This document shows, in pieces, positions 16,715 through 25,957 of a stretch of DNA of 64,000 bases. Position 1 is the first letter of the stretch. Each line of letters begins with the position of its first letter. The notes under the pieces are model-generated. The model had not been told where the DNA came from. It did no database searches and saw only the letters and a program-made list of their open reading frames with translations. A program made the position numbers and the translations under genes. This DNA is from Streptomyces sp. NBC_00285 (GTDB lineage Bacteria; Actinomycetota; Actinomycetes; Streptomycetales; Streptomycetaceae), in contig NZ_CP108055.1 in NCBI RefSeq assembly GCF_036174265.1, forward strand, positions 9,610,001 through 9,674,000. Reading direction: 5' to 3'.

Positions 16715-17440
16715 TCAGTCCGTGTGCAGGTGGTACACGTTGAAGGCCCGCCGGATCACCGGCTGGGCCACGTTGCGCACCCGCACCCCGCCGGCCGTCA
16801 TGCCGTGCTCCGTGCCCGCATGGGCATGTCCGTGCACGCTCAGGTCGGCACCGGCGGTGTCGATCGCCTCGGCCAGCAGATAGCTGCCGAGAAACGGATA
16901 GATCTCCAGCGGCTCACCGGCAAGGGTGTCGGCGACGGGGGAGAAGTGGGTGAGCGCGACCCGGGTCGCGCAGCCCTGCCGGTCCAGTTCCTCCAGCGCT
17001 GTGCGCAGCCCGTCCGCGCAGCGCCGTGAGTACCGTACGAACTCCTTCATCAGCGGCTCGCCGAACTCCCCGGCACTGCGGCCCACGAAGCCGCCGCCGA
17101 ACCCCTTGGTCCCCGCGACACCGACCCGGGTCCCGCCGCACTCCACGACCGTCCCCTTGCCCTCCAGCACCCGCACTCCCGCGTCCTCCAGGAGGGCCGT
17201 GACCTTCTCGGGCTGCTCGTCGTGGTGGTCGTGGTTGCCGAGGACGGCCACGACCGGCACCGCGAGGCCGCGCACTTCCTGCGCCACCACCAGGGCCTCC
17301 TCCGGCGTGCCGTGCCGGGTGAGGTCCCCGGCCAGCAGCAGCAGATCGGCGCAGTCGGGCAGTGTGTCGAAGGCGGGCCGCAGCACGCCCTGACTCTCCA
17401 GGCCCATGTGGATGTCACCCACGGCGGCGACGCGGATCAC
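16715..17440 (-). CDS. metallophosphoesterase
   Basis: The 241-residue protein shows the full calcineurin-like signature in order: VGDIHMG, LAGDLTRHG, VLGNHDHH, LTHFSP and HGHAHAGTEHG. These supply the two-metal site, so it is probably an active phosphodiesterase or phosphatase; the substrate is unknown. It is last in a three-gene unit. Its GTG (17440) overlaps the stop codon of the BON gene as GTGA and is preceded by GAGGAG, so it is translationally coupled. Confidence 0.88.
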   Translation of the reverse strand: MIRVAAVGDIHMGLESQGVLRPAFDTLPDCADLLLLAGDLTRHGTPEEALVVAQEVRGLAVPVVAVLGNHDHHDEQPEKVTALLEDAGVRVLEGKGTVVECGGTRVGVAGTKGFGGGFVGRSAGEFGEPLMKEFVRYSRRCADGLRTALEELDRQGCATRVALTHFSPVADTLAGEPLEIYPFLGSYLLAEAIDTAGADLSVHGHAHAGTEHGMTAGGVRVRNVAQPVIRRAFNVYHLHTD

Positions 17441-17709
17441 GGCAGCTCCTCGGCATGATCGGGGGTGGCGGTCTGCGCCACCACCACGTCGGTGTGCACG
17501 TCGAGTCCGGTCAGCTCCTCGCGGACGGTCCGCAGCACGGTGTCCCGGCACTGCGTGGACGGCACCGTACCGGTGACGACGACCGCTCCGGCCCGCACCT
17601 CGGCGCGGACCCCGAGCTCGCCCAGTTCCTCCGCGGCCAGCCGGTCGCGCAGATGGGCGACGCGGTACTCGACGTTCTCCCCGGAGCGTTCAGGCCCGGC
17701 GCCGGTCAT
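17437..17709 (-). CDS. BON-domain protein
   Basis: This 90-residue protein is essentially one BON domain. It contains EYRVAHLRDRLAAEELGELG, the conserved glycine turn GAVVVTGTVPSTQCRD, and VREELTGLDVHTDVVV. BON domains are usually associated with membranes or phospholipids; no signal peptide is visible here, so it may be cytoplasmic or have a regulatory role. It sits between a nucleotidyltransferase and a metallophosphoesterase with 4-nt overlaps on both sides (ATGA and GTGA), which suggests a joint function. An upstream in-frame extension to 17796 has no support. Confidence 0.8.
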   Translation of the reverse strand: MTGAGPERSGENVEYRVAHLRDRLAAEELGELGVRAEVRAGAVVVTGTVPSTQCRDTVLRTVREELTGLDVHTDVVVAQTATPDHAEELP

Positions 17710-18383
17710 GATCGTCCCTCCTTCGTGGCGGGCTGGATGACGTCCAGCCGTTCCAGGAAGTAGAAGAACGCGTCCGGCATCGGCGCGTCCCCGCAACCTC
17801 GGCGCACCGCCGCCCAGTCGACCTTCTCCCGCAGCGTGCGGGCGATCGGCAGGACGGCCCCGAAGTCGCAGTGGTGCTCGGAGAACGCGGACAGCAGACT
17901 GTGCAGCAGATCGGTCGGCGACAGTACGGGCATGAACACCGAGTCCACCGAGAGTTCGTCCGCCCGCGCCAGCAGTTCCGTGGTGACCGGCTGGTGCGCC
18001 AGCTCGAAGATCAGATCGACCTGCTGTCCCAGGCAGTCGGCCTTGAGCAGCCAGTCCTCGGGAGGCGTGCGGACCGCGAGACCCGCCCCACGGAGAGTCT
18101 CGGCCACCGCCTGCGCGTCCTCGGGACGGATGGCGAAGTCGACGTCGTGCTGAAGGTTCTGGGCACCGCCGTGCGCGTAGACGGCGACACTGCCCGCGAG
18201 CGCGAACGCGTGTCCTTCCCGCTTCAGGATCGCGCCGACCTGCTTGGCCGCCTCCAGGATCGCCTGGTTGCGGTCGACGGGCAGGCTCCCGGCGAGCGCG
18301 TCGCCGGTGGTGTGCCCCGACGCCAGCCGCAGTCCTGCGACGCCCCCATGACGGTCGACGTCGTCCTCGGCGTGCTGCGTCAT
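17706..18383 (-). CDS. nucleotidyltransferase-fold protein
   Basis: The 225-residue protein has the minimal nucleotidyltransferase core: HAFALAGSVAVYAHGG (the GS motif) followed by NLQHDVDFAIRPEDAQAVAE, where HDVDF supplies the two metal-binding aspartates. QQVDLIFEL supplies the third acidic position. Such proteins transfer nucleotides or act as toxins or antitoxin-like enzymes; no antitoxin partner is obvious. It is first in the coupled unit with the BON and metallophosphoesterase genes. The ATG at 18383 follows AGGAAGGGGG; the extension to 18530 covers a low-complexity leader. Confidence 0.82.
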   Translation of the reverse strand: MTQHAEDDVDRHGGVAGLRLASGHTTGDALAGSLPVDRNQAILEAAKQVGAILKREGHAFALAGSVAVYAHGGAQNLQHDVDFAIRPEDAQAVAETLRGAGLAVRTPPEDWLLKADCLGQQVDLIFELAHQPVTTELLARADELSVDSVFMPVLSPTDLLHSLLSAFSEHHCDFGAVLPIARTLREKVDWAAVRRGCGDAPMPDAFFYFLERLDVIQPATKEGRS

Positions 18384-18681
18384 CGTTGCCCCCTTCCTGG
18401 CCCGGCCCGCACCGCGGGGGCCGTGACGGCGAACCCCGAGTACCCGGGGCGCCGTTTTCGACACGACGACAGACGACAGGTGAACGGTCGGGTCGGCGGC
18501 AGGTCCACCGAGTCGCACGCCTGTCGGCACACCGACGTCAGCCCGGCAGCAGGACAGGCCTGCCGGTGATCGTCGTGTCGTGGGCCGGCGACGTCACGGG
18601 AGCCCGCTCCAGCATAGTGAGCGCCCTGACCTCCTGGAGTCGGCGCCGGGCCACCCGACGAGACCGACCTCTCCCGGCGGC

Positions 18682-18845
18682 TCACGCAGGAGCCGTCTCC
18701 AGGTCCTTCCGCGGGCCGCCCGGGAGGTAGAAGGGGTCGGGTTCCGTCGTTCCGCTGACGACGAGGAGACGACCGGTCTCGCAGATCACGGCGATGGCCA
18801 CGACGAGGCGCGGCCGTCGCCGGACGCGATGATGTTGTCGCTCAT
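18682..18845 (-). pseudogene. frameshifted, truncated NUDIX hydrolase remnant
   Basis: A start codon overlaps the exonuclease stop as ATGA and begins MSDNIIASGDGRA, then runs into a stop after a few codons. One frame over, the sequence continues as RLVVAIAVICETGRLLVVSG and DPFYLPGGPRKDLETAPA, then stops. This is the N-terminal beta strand region and the Gly-Gly start of a Nudix box, whose rest (the REXXEE helix) is gone. A single-base shift plus a 3' deletion explains it. Confidence 0.6.
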
Positions 18846-19411
18846 TGCGCGGGCCAACCGTCTCTGCCTGCCAGATGGAGCACGAGAGCGGCGATGTTCC
18901 ACGCGTCGTCCTCGCCACGGTGATGGCGTCCTTCGAGGGGCAGCCCGGCGATCTCCAGGGCCTGTGCCATCCCCGGTCGCTTGCGCAGGCCGTACGCCTC
19001 GGTGAAGGCGACCTTGGCGTTGGTGTGGCGACGGCCGAACGGATACGGCGTCCCGGTGGCCCCGCACTGACGGGTGAACTGATGACGGTCGTAGTCGCCC
19101 CAACTCGCCCACCGCCGGGAACCGGCGCGGTGCTCCGCGGCCAGCAGCCGACAGGCATCCGCGAACGACCGGCCACCGTCGACCTCTTCCTGGGACAGGC
19201 CGGTCAACTCCGTGCAAAAGGGACTTACTTCGGAACGGGCGGGCCGTACCAGGATGCGGTGCCGTCCGACCCGCTCGGCGGTCGCCAGGTCCACGACGGT
19301 GAGCCCGATCTCGATGATCTCGCCGACCGCACCCGGGGGAGGAGAGCCCGGCCAGCACGTGGCTTCGACGTCCACGACGTTCAGGAGACGGTCCGTACCC
19401 GGGCTGTTCAT
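18842..19411 (-). CDS. DEDDh 3'-5' exonuclease (KapD/ERI1-like)
   Basis: The 189-residue protein is an RNase T/DnaQ-fold exonuclease. It has Exo I VVDVEATCWPG with the two acidic ligands, a glutamate in EIIEIGLTVVDLATAERVGR, Exo II around WASWGDYDRHQFTRQCG, and Exo III HRGEDDAWNIAAL with the His and Asp of the DEDDh type. The short VDxEATCW motif is typical of the ERI1/KapD group, which trims structured RNA 3' ends. The downstream NUDIX remnant overlaps it by ATGA, so both were once an operon. Confidence 0.85.
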   Translation of the reverse strand: MNSPGTDRLLNVVDVEATCWPGSPPPGAVGEIIEIGLTVVDLATAERVGRHRILVRPARSEVSPFCTELTGLSQEEVDGGRSFADACRLLAAEHRAGSRRWASWGDYDRHQFTRQCGATGTPYPFGRRHTNAKVAFTEAYGLRKRPGMAQALEIAGLPLEGRHHRGEDDAWNIAALVLHLAGRDGWPAQ

Positions 19412-19609
19412 GACGAGAACCGTAGAGGTGAAGGCGCGTGCCGAGCACCTCGTTTTCCCTGTACAGCGGGTCGGGAGGGGGCTCGGGCGGTCGGCGTCGC
19501 ATATGAGGTCACTGTGAATTTACGAGGCGCTTGAACACCGGGTGGTCTCCATCCGTATGAGGCGGGGGACTTGCATGCCCGGAGAGCCGACACGCGCAGG
19601 AGTACTTCC

Positions 19610-21724
19610 GTGGGACGCAGCAATCGCAGACGCCCGACAGGCGCACGACGTGCGACCTTTGCCGCAGTAGCCCTGATGCTCGGGGGTGGTGGCCTGGTCG
19701 CGGTGAACGTGTACGCCTCCGCCACGGAGGCGGGCCCGCCGCAGCAGACGTCGTGGGGAGCCGTCACGATCGACTGCCCGGACGTCGGCGACACGCTCAC
19801 CAGCGTGCCCGACGGGTCGAGGTCGGACGTCGACAAGGAACTCGCCCTGCTGGACCAGCAGACGGCGGAGGCCTACCAGCAGCTCCAGGACCCGTCGGTG
19901 CAGAGCCGGGAGGACGCGCAGAGCCGCATCGTCGACCCTCTGCAGCAGAACCGCGCGGCCACGATCGAGCGCATCTCCGCCGCCCTGGAACGCACGGGAG
20001 CGCGCCCGGACGGACTCGACGCCATGGCCGCCTGCACCTTGCAGGAGACCGAGAACCAGAACGGTGGCGGGCAGGGTCAGCAGGACGGCGGCCAGGGCCA
20101 GGACGCTCAGCAAGGTGACGGCCAGGGTCAGAACGGTCAGCAGGGTGACGGTCAGCAGCAGGGCGACGGTCAGGACCAAGGTGGCCAGCAGCAGGGCAAC
20201 GGCGGGCAGGCCGGCAACGGTCCCGTCGCCGCCGACTACGCCGACATCACCACCGCGCCTTCCGTCGCACAGGCCCCGAGTCCCCAGGGCGACGCCTCCC
20301 GCGGAACCTTCGTCACCAGCTGCGGTGTGAACGCGAACGGCCTGTTCAACTCGGACAACGTCATCGTGGCCCCCGGTGTCTCCAACGGCGCCCACCACTT
20401 CCACGACTACATCGGCAACCAGTCCAACACCGCCTTCGCCAGCGATGAGGACCTGGCGAACGCCGAGACGAGCTGTGTCGACCAGGGTGACAAGTCCACG
20501 TACTACTGGCCCGTGATCCGGCTCCAGAACGGAACGCAGGAGAAGGACGCCAAGTCGCCCGGCGGTGGCATCGAGGGCAACGCCGGCAAGATCGTCACCG
20601 CCAAGGAAGTCACGCTGACGTTCGTGGGGAACCCCCGCAGCAAGGTCACGGCCATGCCGCGGCTCCTGCGCATCATCACCGGCGATGCCAAGGCCTTCGT
20701 CAACGGCAACGCGAACGCCAACGCGTCCTGGAGCTGCACCGGGTTCGAGGACCGGCAGCTGAAGGACAAGTACCCGCTGTGCCCGCAGGGCAGTGACGTG
20801 GTCCGCACGTTCAAGTTCCAGAGCTGCTGGGACGGCCGCAACATCGACAGCGCCAACCACCGCACCCATGTGGCGTTCGCCCAGGCCGACGGCTCCTGTG
20901 GCGCCGGGTTCAAGGCCATTCCTCAGCTGGTCCAGCGGATCGTCTACGACGTCGACGCGCCGAGCCTCGCCGACGGCGGCCGCACCACTCCGCTGTTCGC
21001 GGTGGACTCCTTCCCGGAACAGCTGCACAAGCCCGTCACCGACCACGGTGACTTCATCAACGTCTTCGACGAGAACCTGATGAACCAGATGGTCGACTGC
21101 GTCAACTCCGGCCGCCAGTGCGGCGCAGGAACGGGGCAGGACGATCCGGGCAACGGCGGTAACGACAACGGCGGGACCGGCAACGGCGGTAACGACAACG
21201 GTGGGAACGACAACGGCGGTAACGGCAACGCCGGGACCGGCAACGGCGGCAACGGCTCCAGCCCCGACCCCGGCGCCACGCAGGACCCGGGCAACGGGAC
21301 CGGCAACGGCAACGGCTCCGGGGAAACCCCCGGAAACGACGAGCCCCAGCAGCAGCCGACCCCGACCGTCGAAGCGCCCGCCGGTACTGTGACGACCGCT
21401 CCCGCCGCCGACGAACCGAAGACCTACAGCTCACCCACAGCCCACAGCACGACCGCTCCCACACCCGAGACCCAAAACGGCAGTGGCAGTGGCAACGAGC
21501 AGGCAACCCCGCCCGGCCCCCAGGACGACACGGCATCCAACGACCCCGGAACCGGCTCCGCCGGAGCCGTCGCCCAACCCCCGCTCGGCGCGCAGACCGA
21601 GCCTCAGGGCAGCCAGAGCAGCCTCGCCGAGACCGGTACGCAGCTGTGGCCGGCCGCGCTCGGAGCGATCCTCCTGATCTCCGGCTTCGTGCTCCTGCGG
21701 CGCACCAGCCGCCGCTCCATGTGA
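19610..21724 (+). CDS. DUF1996 protein with LAETG wall-anchor signal
   Basis: The 704-residue surface protein has an N-terminal signal ([20 protein letters not shown]). A Gln/Gly/Asp repeat linker (about 155-205) precedes a DUF1996 domain (about 235-500, with the characteristic [24 protein letters not shown] and [18 protein letters not shown]). An Asn/Gly repeat linker ([12 protein letters not shown], about 510-570), a Pro/Thr stalk and a C-terminal LAETG, hydrophobic segment and RRTSRR tail follow. LAXTG is the motif of Streptomyces class E sortases, so the protein is probably linked to peptidoglycan. DUF1996 has no settled activity. GTG 19610 follows AGGAG by seven bases. The two repeat tracts explain most of its compositional oddity. 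Confidence 0.88.
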   Translation: MGRSNRRRPTGARRATFAAVALMLGGGGLVAVNVYASATEAGPPQQTSWGAVTIDCPDVGDTLTSVPDGSRSDVDKELALLDQQTAEAYQQLQDPSVQSREDAQSRIVDPLQQNRAATIERISAALERTGARPDGLDAMAACTLQETENQNGGGQGQQDGGQGQDAQQGDGQGQNGQQGDGQQQGDGQDQGGQQQGNGGQAGNGPVAADYADITTAPSVAQAPSPQGDASRGTFVTSCGVNANGLFNSDNVIVAPGVSNGAHHFHDYIGNQSNTAFASDEDLANAETSCVDQGDKSTYYWPVIRLQNGTQEKDAKSPGGGIEGNAGKIVTAKEVTLTFVGNPRSKVTAMPRLLRIITGDAKAFVNGNANANASWSCTGFEDRQLKDKYPLCPQGSDVVRTFKFQSCWDGRNIDSANHRTHVAFAQADGSCGAGFKAIPQLVQRIVYDVDAPSLADGGRTTPLFAVDSFPEQLHKPVTDHGDFINVFDENLMNQMVDCVNSGRQCGAGTGQDDPGNGGNDNGGTGNGGNDNGGNDNGGNGNAGTGNGGNGSSPDPGATQDPGNGTGNGNGSGETPGNDEPQQQPTPTVEAPAGTVTTAPAADEPKTYSSPTAHSTTAPTPETQNGSGSGNEQATPPGPQDDTASNDPGTGSAGAVAQPPLGAQTEPQGSQSSLAETGTQLWPAALGAILLISGFVLLRRTSRRSM

Positions 21725-21754
21725 CACCGATCGGCACCACCGAGAAGCAGGGAC

Positions 21755-21790
21755 GGCTGTCCGCCGCCGCGGATCCGCAGGCGGACAGCC
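21755..21790 (+). terminator. terminator hairpin after the DUF1996 gene
   Basis: GGCTGTCCGCC (21755-21765) and GGCGGACAGCC (21780-21790) form a perfect 11-bp stem. The 14-base loop contains its own palindrome GCGGATCCGC. It starts 30 bp after the stop codon. Confidence 0.75.
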
Positions 21791-22128
21791 ACCCCATCCG
21801 GGCGCCCCAGGCAGGCACGGACGAAGCGCGCGCGAAAGGGTGGCCGAGACGGCACCTCGAAAATTGACGTGAGCCATTCCTGATCCGGGAAACCGATGTG
21901 GACGGGTCCCCTCCGGACCCCCTCCGGCCACCTCCGGAAGCCGTCCCGGAAGATACCGTTGTACCGGCAAACTAAGCCGGACAAGGCCGCTCACCGACCC
22001 CCGCGGAGCGAATTCCGAGCGGCGTCCGAAGCTCTGTCGCTGGTCCGTATGCAGTAGTACGGGAAGCAGGGGACGGTCACTCCCGGTGAGGCTGGACGGG
22101 CCGTACCGTCCCCCTCCCCGGAGCCTTC
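21791..22128. other. intergenic region before the serine hydrolase
   Basis: No gene is visible in these 338 bp. Near the end, GGGGACGGT and ACCGTCCCC are inverted about 25-30 bp apart, just before the start of the next gene, and could be an operator. Several CTCCGG-type short repeats lie around 21905-21945. Confidence 0.4.
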
Positions 22129-23301
22129 ATGCCTCTGCGCCATGCCGTCCTCGGCCCACGCCTGCGAGCGGCGTCCGTCATCGCGGCCTGCCTCGCCGCT
22201 CTGTCCCCGGCCCCGGCCGGGGCAGCGTCCGACCCGCCGGGGCATCCGTCGCTGCAGCGCCAACTCGACGACTTCGTGCACCGGTCCGGCGGCCCGCCCG
22301 GAGCCATCGCCCTCCTGCGGACCGAGAAGGGGACCCGAGTCGTGCGCGCCGGTGTCGCCGACGTCCGTACGGGCCGCCCGCCCCGCCCCGACGACCACAT
22401 GCGTGTCGCGAGCACGGCCAAGGCCTTCAGCGGGGCGGTGGCCCTCACCCTCGTCGACCACCGCGTCCTGCGGCTGGACGACACCCTGCGGGAACGGCTC
22501 CCGCAACTCCCTGACGCCTGGGGATCAGTGACGCTCCGTCAACTCCTCAACCACACCAGCGGGCTGCCGGACTTCTCGCAGAGCCCCGGATTCCTCGCCG
22601 TGCTCAGAGCCGACCCGCGCCATCAGTTCGACTCCCGGCGTCTGCTCGACTACGTCGCCCGGGAACCTCTGCGCTTCGAGCCGGGCACGCAGTACCGCTA
22701 CTCGAACTCGGACAACATCGCCGTCGCGCTCATGGCGGAGGCGGCCACCGGCACGCCGTACGAAGAGCTCCTGCGCAAACTGGTCTACGCGCCGCTGCGT
22801 CTGCACTCCACGAGCCTCCCGCAGGGCTACCGGATGCCGAAGCCCTACCTCCACGGCTACGACGTGAGCCCGCCGCCTCCGGAGGACGTCAGCGAGGTCA
22901 TCGGCATGTCGGGCGTCTGGGCCTCCGGGGGCATCGTCTCCACGCCGGCCGACATGACCCGCTTCGTCCGCGGCTATGCAAGCGGACGGCTCTACGGCAG
23001 GAGGGTCGTCGAGCAGCAGCGGCAGTGGGTCGAGGGGGCGTCCGAGCCCGCCGGGCCGGGCCGGAACTCCGCGGGTCTCGGCATCTTCCGGTACGAGACC
23101 CGGTGCGGGGTCGTCCTGGGGCACACGGGGAACACGCTCGGTTATACCCAGTTGATCGCGGCGACCCCCGACGGCCGCCGTTCACTGACCTTCTCGGTCA
23201 CGTCCCAGGTAAACGAGTCCACCGACGCCGAACAACTGCGGAGAATGCGCGCTGTCCAGGAGAATTTCGTCTGCGCATTGTTGCGGGGCAAGAGCGAATA
23301 G
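22129..23301 (+). CDS. class C beta-lactamase-like serine hydrolase / DD-carboxypeptidase
   Basis: The 390-residue exported protein begins with a Sec-type signal (ASVIAACLAALSPAPAGAAS). It has the three serine-hydrolase motifs in order: STAK (SxxK, catalytic Ser near residue 89), YSN within RYSNSDNIAVALM, and HTGNTLGY (replacing KTG). This pattern is common in the Streptomyces R61 DD-peptidase/EstB group rather than true resistance enzymes. It probably acts on cell-wall peptides or small esters outside the membrane. It converges on the GNAT gene with 22 bp between stop codons. Confidence 0.88.
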   Translation: MPLRHAVLGPRLRAASVIAACLAALSPAPAGAASDPPGHPSLQRQLDDFVHRSGGPPGAIALLRTEKGTRVVRAGVADVRTGRPPRPDDHMRVASTAKAFSGAVALTLVDHRVLRLDDTLRERLPQLPDAWGSVTLRQLLNHTSGLPDFSQSPGFLAVLRADPRHQFDSRRLLDYVAREPLRFEPGTQYRYSNSDNIAVALMAEAATGTPYEELLRKLVYAPLRLHSTSLPQGYRMPKPYLHGYDVSPPPPEDVSEVIGMSGVWASGGIVSTPADMTRFVRGYASGRLYGRRVVEQQRQWVEGASEPAGPGRNSAGLGIFRYETRCGVVLGHTGNTLGYTQLIAATPDGRRSLTFSVTSQVNESTDAEQLRRMRAVQENFVCALLRGKSE

Positions 23302-23323
23302 CGTTATCGCGCCGCCCTGCGAT

Positions 23324-24250
23324 TCACTTCACCACGTTTTCCCAGGTGTCCACCGCGTAATGGACCGACATTCCGTTGCGCGCGTACAACGCGGGGGCCC
23401 CGGTGGTGTTCTGGGTGTCCACGCCGAGGCCCACCGTGTCCCGCCCACGGGCCGTGAACGCCGTGAAGGCCTGCTGCAGGAGCAGACCGCCCAGGCCGCG
23501 GCCACGGGCCTCGCGTACGACCCCGAGGCTGCGGATCCATCCCATGGCCTCGCGGTCGTCGCGGGCGAGGAGGAAGCCGACGTCCCCTAGGTCCTCGGTG
23601 GAGACGATCCACACCAGGGACCAGTCGAGCCGGTCGGCGGCCACGTCGTGCAGCCACTGCTCGTACGCGCGTGGCTGGAAGTCGAAGTGCTCGGCGAAGG
23701 TGGCCTGATAGAGGGCGTGGACCTGTTTCCGGTCCGCTTCGTCGACGCAGGCGCGCACCCGCACCCCCGCGTCAGGTTCGGGTGCCGGGTCCTCGCCGCT
23801 CCGCAGCGGCCGCTCCAGCACGTGGTACCGCCGCACGACCGACCAGCCCCGCGCGCGCATCAGCGCGAGGTCGATCGTGGGCGCCACGTTCAGGTGCAGA
23901 TGCACCACGGCCTTGGAGGCGCCGTTCGTCCGGGCCTTCGCCAGCGCTCTGGTCTCCATCGCGGTCAGGAGAAGCTCTCCTGCCTGCTGGTGGTCGGGCA
24001 GTACGTAGTGGTCGGCGTCGATGCGTTCGCCCTGGGAGTCGTCCCACACCAGGGCGTACGCCACCAGTCGCGGACCGTCGAAGGCCAGCCAGGAGTCGTG
24101 GCCGAGGTCCACCCCGGGGTGTCGCAGATCGGCTTCCACCTCGTGCAGATCGGTCTCGGGCCGCCCGATCTCGATCCGGTCGATCTCGTTGAGCAACTCG
24201 GTGACGGCCGGCGCGTCGGTCAGCGCGGCAGCGCGCAGGAGATAGGGCAT
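23324..24250 (-). CDS. tandem GNAT acetyltransferase (MshD-like layout)
   Basis: The 308-residue protein has two GNAT domains. The first (about 1-140) is degenerate. The second (about 155-305) has a clear acetyl-CoA motif, SLGVVREARGRGLGGLLLQQ, and a C-terminal DTQNTTGAPALYARNGM. The two-domain layout recalls mycothiol synthase, but the sequence is not clearly MshD, so the acceptor is unknown. ATG 24250 starts at the domain boundary; the frame extends to 24547, but that part is Arg/Pro-rich and unsupported. The ribosome site is weak. Confidence 0.8.
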   Translation of the reverse strand: MPYLLRAAALTDAPAVTELLNEIDRIEIGRPETDLHEVEADLRHPGVDLGHDSWLAFDGPRLVAYALVWDDSQGERIDADHYVLPDHQQAGELLLTAMETRALAKARTNGASKAVVHLHLNVAPTIDLALMRARGWSVVRRYHVLERPLRSGEDPAPEPDAGVRVRACVDEADRKQVHALYQATFAEHFDFQPRAYEQWLHDVAADRLDWSLVWIVSTEDLGDVGFLLARDDREAMGWIRSLGVVREARGRGLGGLLLQQAFTAFTARGRDTVGLGVDTQNTTGAPALYARNGMSVHYAVDTWENVVK

Positions 24251-24559
24251 GGGGCCAGGGTCCGGGCCGGGAGCCCGGGGCCGCAAACGAGTTTTCGCCG
24301 AGCCGGGGGAAAGCGCTCCGGGGGCCTTGCTGGGCTGCCTCTGTTGATCATGAACGAGTGGCCGGAGCAGGGGATCCGATGCGGACCGCCGGCACCGAGG
24401 TGACCACCGTGCCGACCGTCGTCGCCCTGTCGGGGTGCGGTCCCTGACGTCAGGGCTCCTCGTCGGCGGCACCGGCTGCGGTGACCCCCGGCATCGGCGA
24501 TGAGGCCCTGGTGCGGGACCTTTGTGGAGAGTCGTCAAGTGTGGCACCTGATACGCCTG
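24251..24559. other. intergenic region upstream of the conservon
   Basis: No gene is visible between the GNAT start and the conservon promoter. A few short frames are present but none has a ribosome site plus a recognisable product. Confidence 0.4.
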
Positions 24560-24618
24560 TTGACACTGTGACGGCTGATAAGATCATTACACTTTTCAGT
24601 AGGCTGATGACGCGTCAT
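24560..24618 (+). promoter_or_regulatory. cvnA: conservon promoter candidate and palindrome
   Basis: An AT-rich island holds TTGACA (24560-24565) and the extended -10 TGATAAGAT (TAAGAT at 24579-24584). The spacing is only 13 bp, so the -10 may act without that -35. Downstream, ATGACGCGTCAT (24607-24618) is a perfect 12-bp palindrome and a plausible operator. The cvnA start lies about 150 bp further on. Confidence 0.4.
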
Positions 24619-24769
24619 ACGCGCGTACGGGGGACAGCCAAAACGGCCCCATCGTGAATGGAGTGACGGTTGGTCCGTCGGTAAGGTCCGCCAGCGCACA
24701 GCTGCGGGGATTTCCGGCGGTCTCATGCACGGTCAGTCTCCCGACGCGAGGCGACTTGAAGAGAGTCTC

Positions 24770-25957
24770 ATGACGTCATTGTTCGAAGATCCACTCATGT
24801 GGGTCCTGCTCGTGATAGTCATCGCTGCGATTTTCGCAGTGATGCGCGCACGGAGAACCAGCATCCAGCTCCGGGCGAACAACAACAAACTGCACGGCGA
24901 CGTGGCCTCCGTGCGGGGTCAGCTCGCCGAGCTCCAGACGACATACTCGTCGGCGAGCTCACGGCACGCCGCGGATCTGGAAGAGGTGCGCAAGGACGCC
25001 GAGTCGGCGACCAAGGCGACCCTGAAGTCGGCTGTGGGCACCCTGGCGACCCTCGCCGAGGAGCAGCTGGCCCTGCTCGACGGTCTTCAGCAGAAGTACG
25101 GTGACGACAACGCGGTCCTCGCCGACCTGATGCTGGTCGACCACACCGGCAGCCAGTTCAGCCGTCGTACCAAGGGCATCTCGGTGCTCTGCGGCGGCTG
25201 GCTCGGCCGACGCGACCGCAACGCCTCGGTGTACGACGTCGCCCGCAGCGCCCAGGGGCGGATCCGTGACTTCGACAGGGTCACCGTCCACTCCCAGGCG
25301 AGTGTCGCGATCACCAGCCGGGCGGTCGAACCGGTCGCCATGGTGCTGGCCGAACTGCTCGACAACGCCACCAAATACAGCGCCCCCGGCACCCCCGTCG
25401 AGATCAACATCCAGACCGTCCCCACCGGGATCTGTCTGGTCGTCGACGACGCCGGCCTCGGCATGGACCAGGAGACCAAGACCCGCGCCGCGGCCCTGCT
25501 GACGACGGGCGGGTCCGTGGACATCACCAGCCTCGGCGACCCGCCCAAGTTCGGCTTCGCCCTGTCCGGGAAGCTCGCCGCCGACTACGGATTCCACGTC
25601 TCCGTCGACGCGGTCTCCCCCTACGGTGGCGTGCGTGCCGTGATCCGGGTGCCCGAGAACCTTCTGACGGCGGACGTGCCCGCACCCGCGCCCGTCGTGC
25701 TCGACCACCTCGACGACGAGCCGGCGGCGGCCAAGGCGGCCCCGGTCGCCTCCCTCGTCGTGGGACAGACGGCCGGAGGTCTCCCCAAGCGCCGCCGGCG
25801 CCGCAACGGCGCCGTCTCCGTGGTGGCCTCGCCCGGCTCGGAGGTGCCCGACCTGGACGAGATCGGTGAGGAGACCGCCACCCGGCTCAAGGCATTCGCT
25901 CGCGGAACCCTGCTCGGGCGGGACTCAGACAACATGGAAGGACCTCAGAACCAGTGA
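24770..25957 (+). CDS. cvnA: CvnA: membrane-anchored histidine-kinase-like ATPase of a conservon
   Basis: The 395-residue protein starts with one membrane helix (PLMWVLLVIVIAAIFAVM, about 7-24), then a coiled region (about 30-120). A GHKL ATPase domain follows, with LAELLDNATKYS (N box), VVDDAGLGMDQETK (G1) and FGFALSGKLAADYGFHVSV (G2). No phosphoacceptor His box is seen, as is usual for CvnA. The C-terminal 100 residues are linker-like. Conservon proteins form a membrane complex in which CvnA, the roadblock protein CvnB, CvnC and the GTPase CvnD work like a G-protein switch. GAGAG precedes the ATG. Its stop overlaps cvnB. Confidence 0.9.
   Translation: MTSLFEDPLMWVLLVIVIAAIFAVMRARRTSIQLRANNNKLHGDVASVRGQLAELQTTYSSASSRHAADLEEVRKDAESATKATLKSAVGTLATLAEEQLALLDGLQQKYGDDNAVLADLMLVDHTGSQFSRRTKGISVLCGGWLGRRDRNASVYDVARSAQGRIRDFDRVTVHSQASVAITSRAVEPVAMVLAELLDNATKYSAPGTPVEINIQTVPTGICLVVDDAGLGMDQETKTRAAALLTTGGSVDITSLGDPPKFGFALSGKLAADYGFHVSVDAVSPYGGVRAVIRVPENLLTADVPAPAPVVLDHLDDEPAAAKAAPVASLVVGQTAGGLPKRRRRRNGAVSVVASPGSEVPDLDEIGEETATRLKAFARGTLLGRDSDNMEGPQNQ

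Noticed and set aside
19523..19552. A GAAC-17-CGTA element resembling an ECF sigma promoter before the DUF1996 gene
   Set aside because: Such short degenerate pairs are frequent by chance and nothing else supports it.
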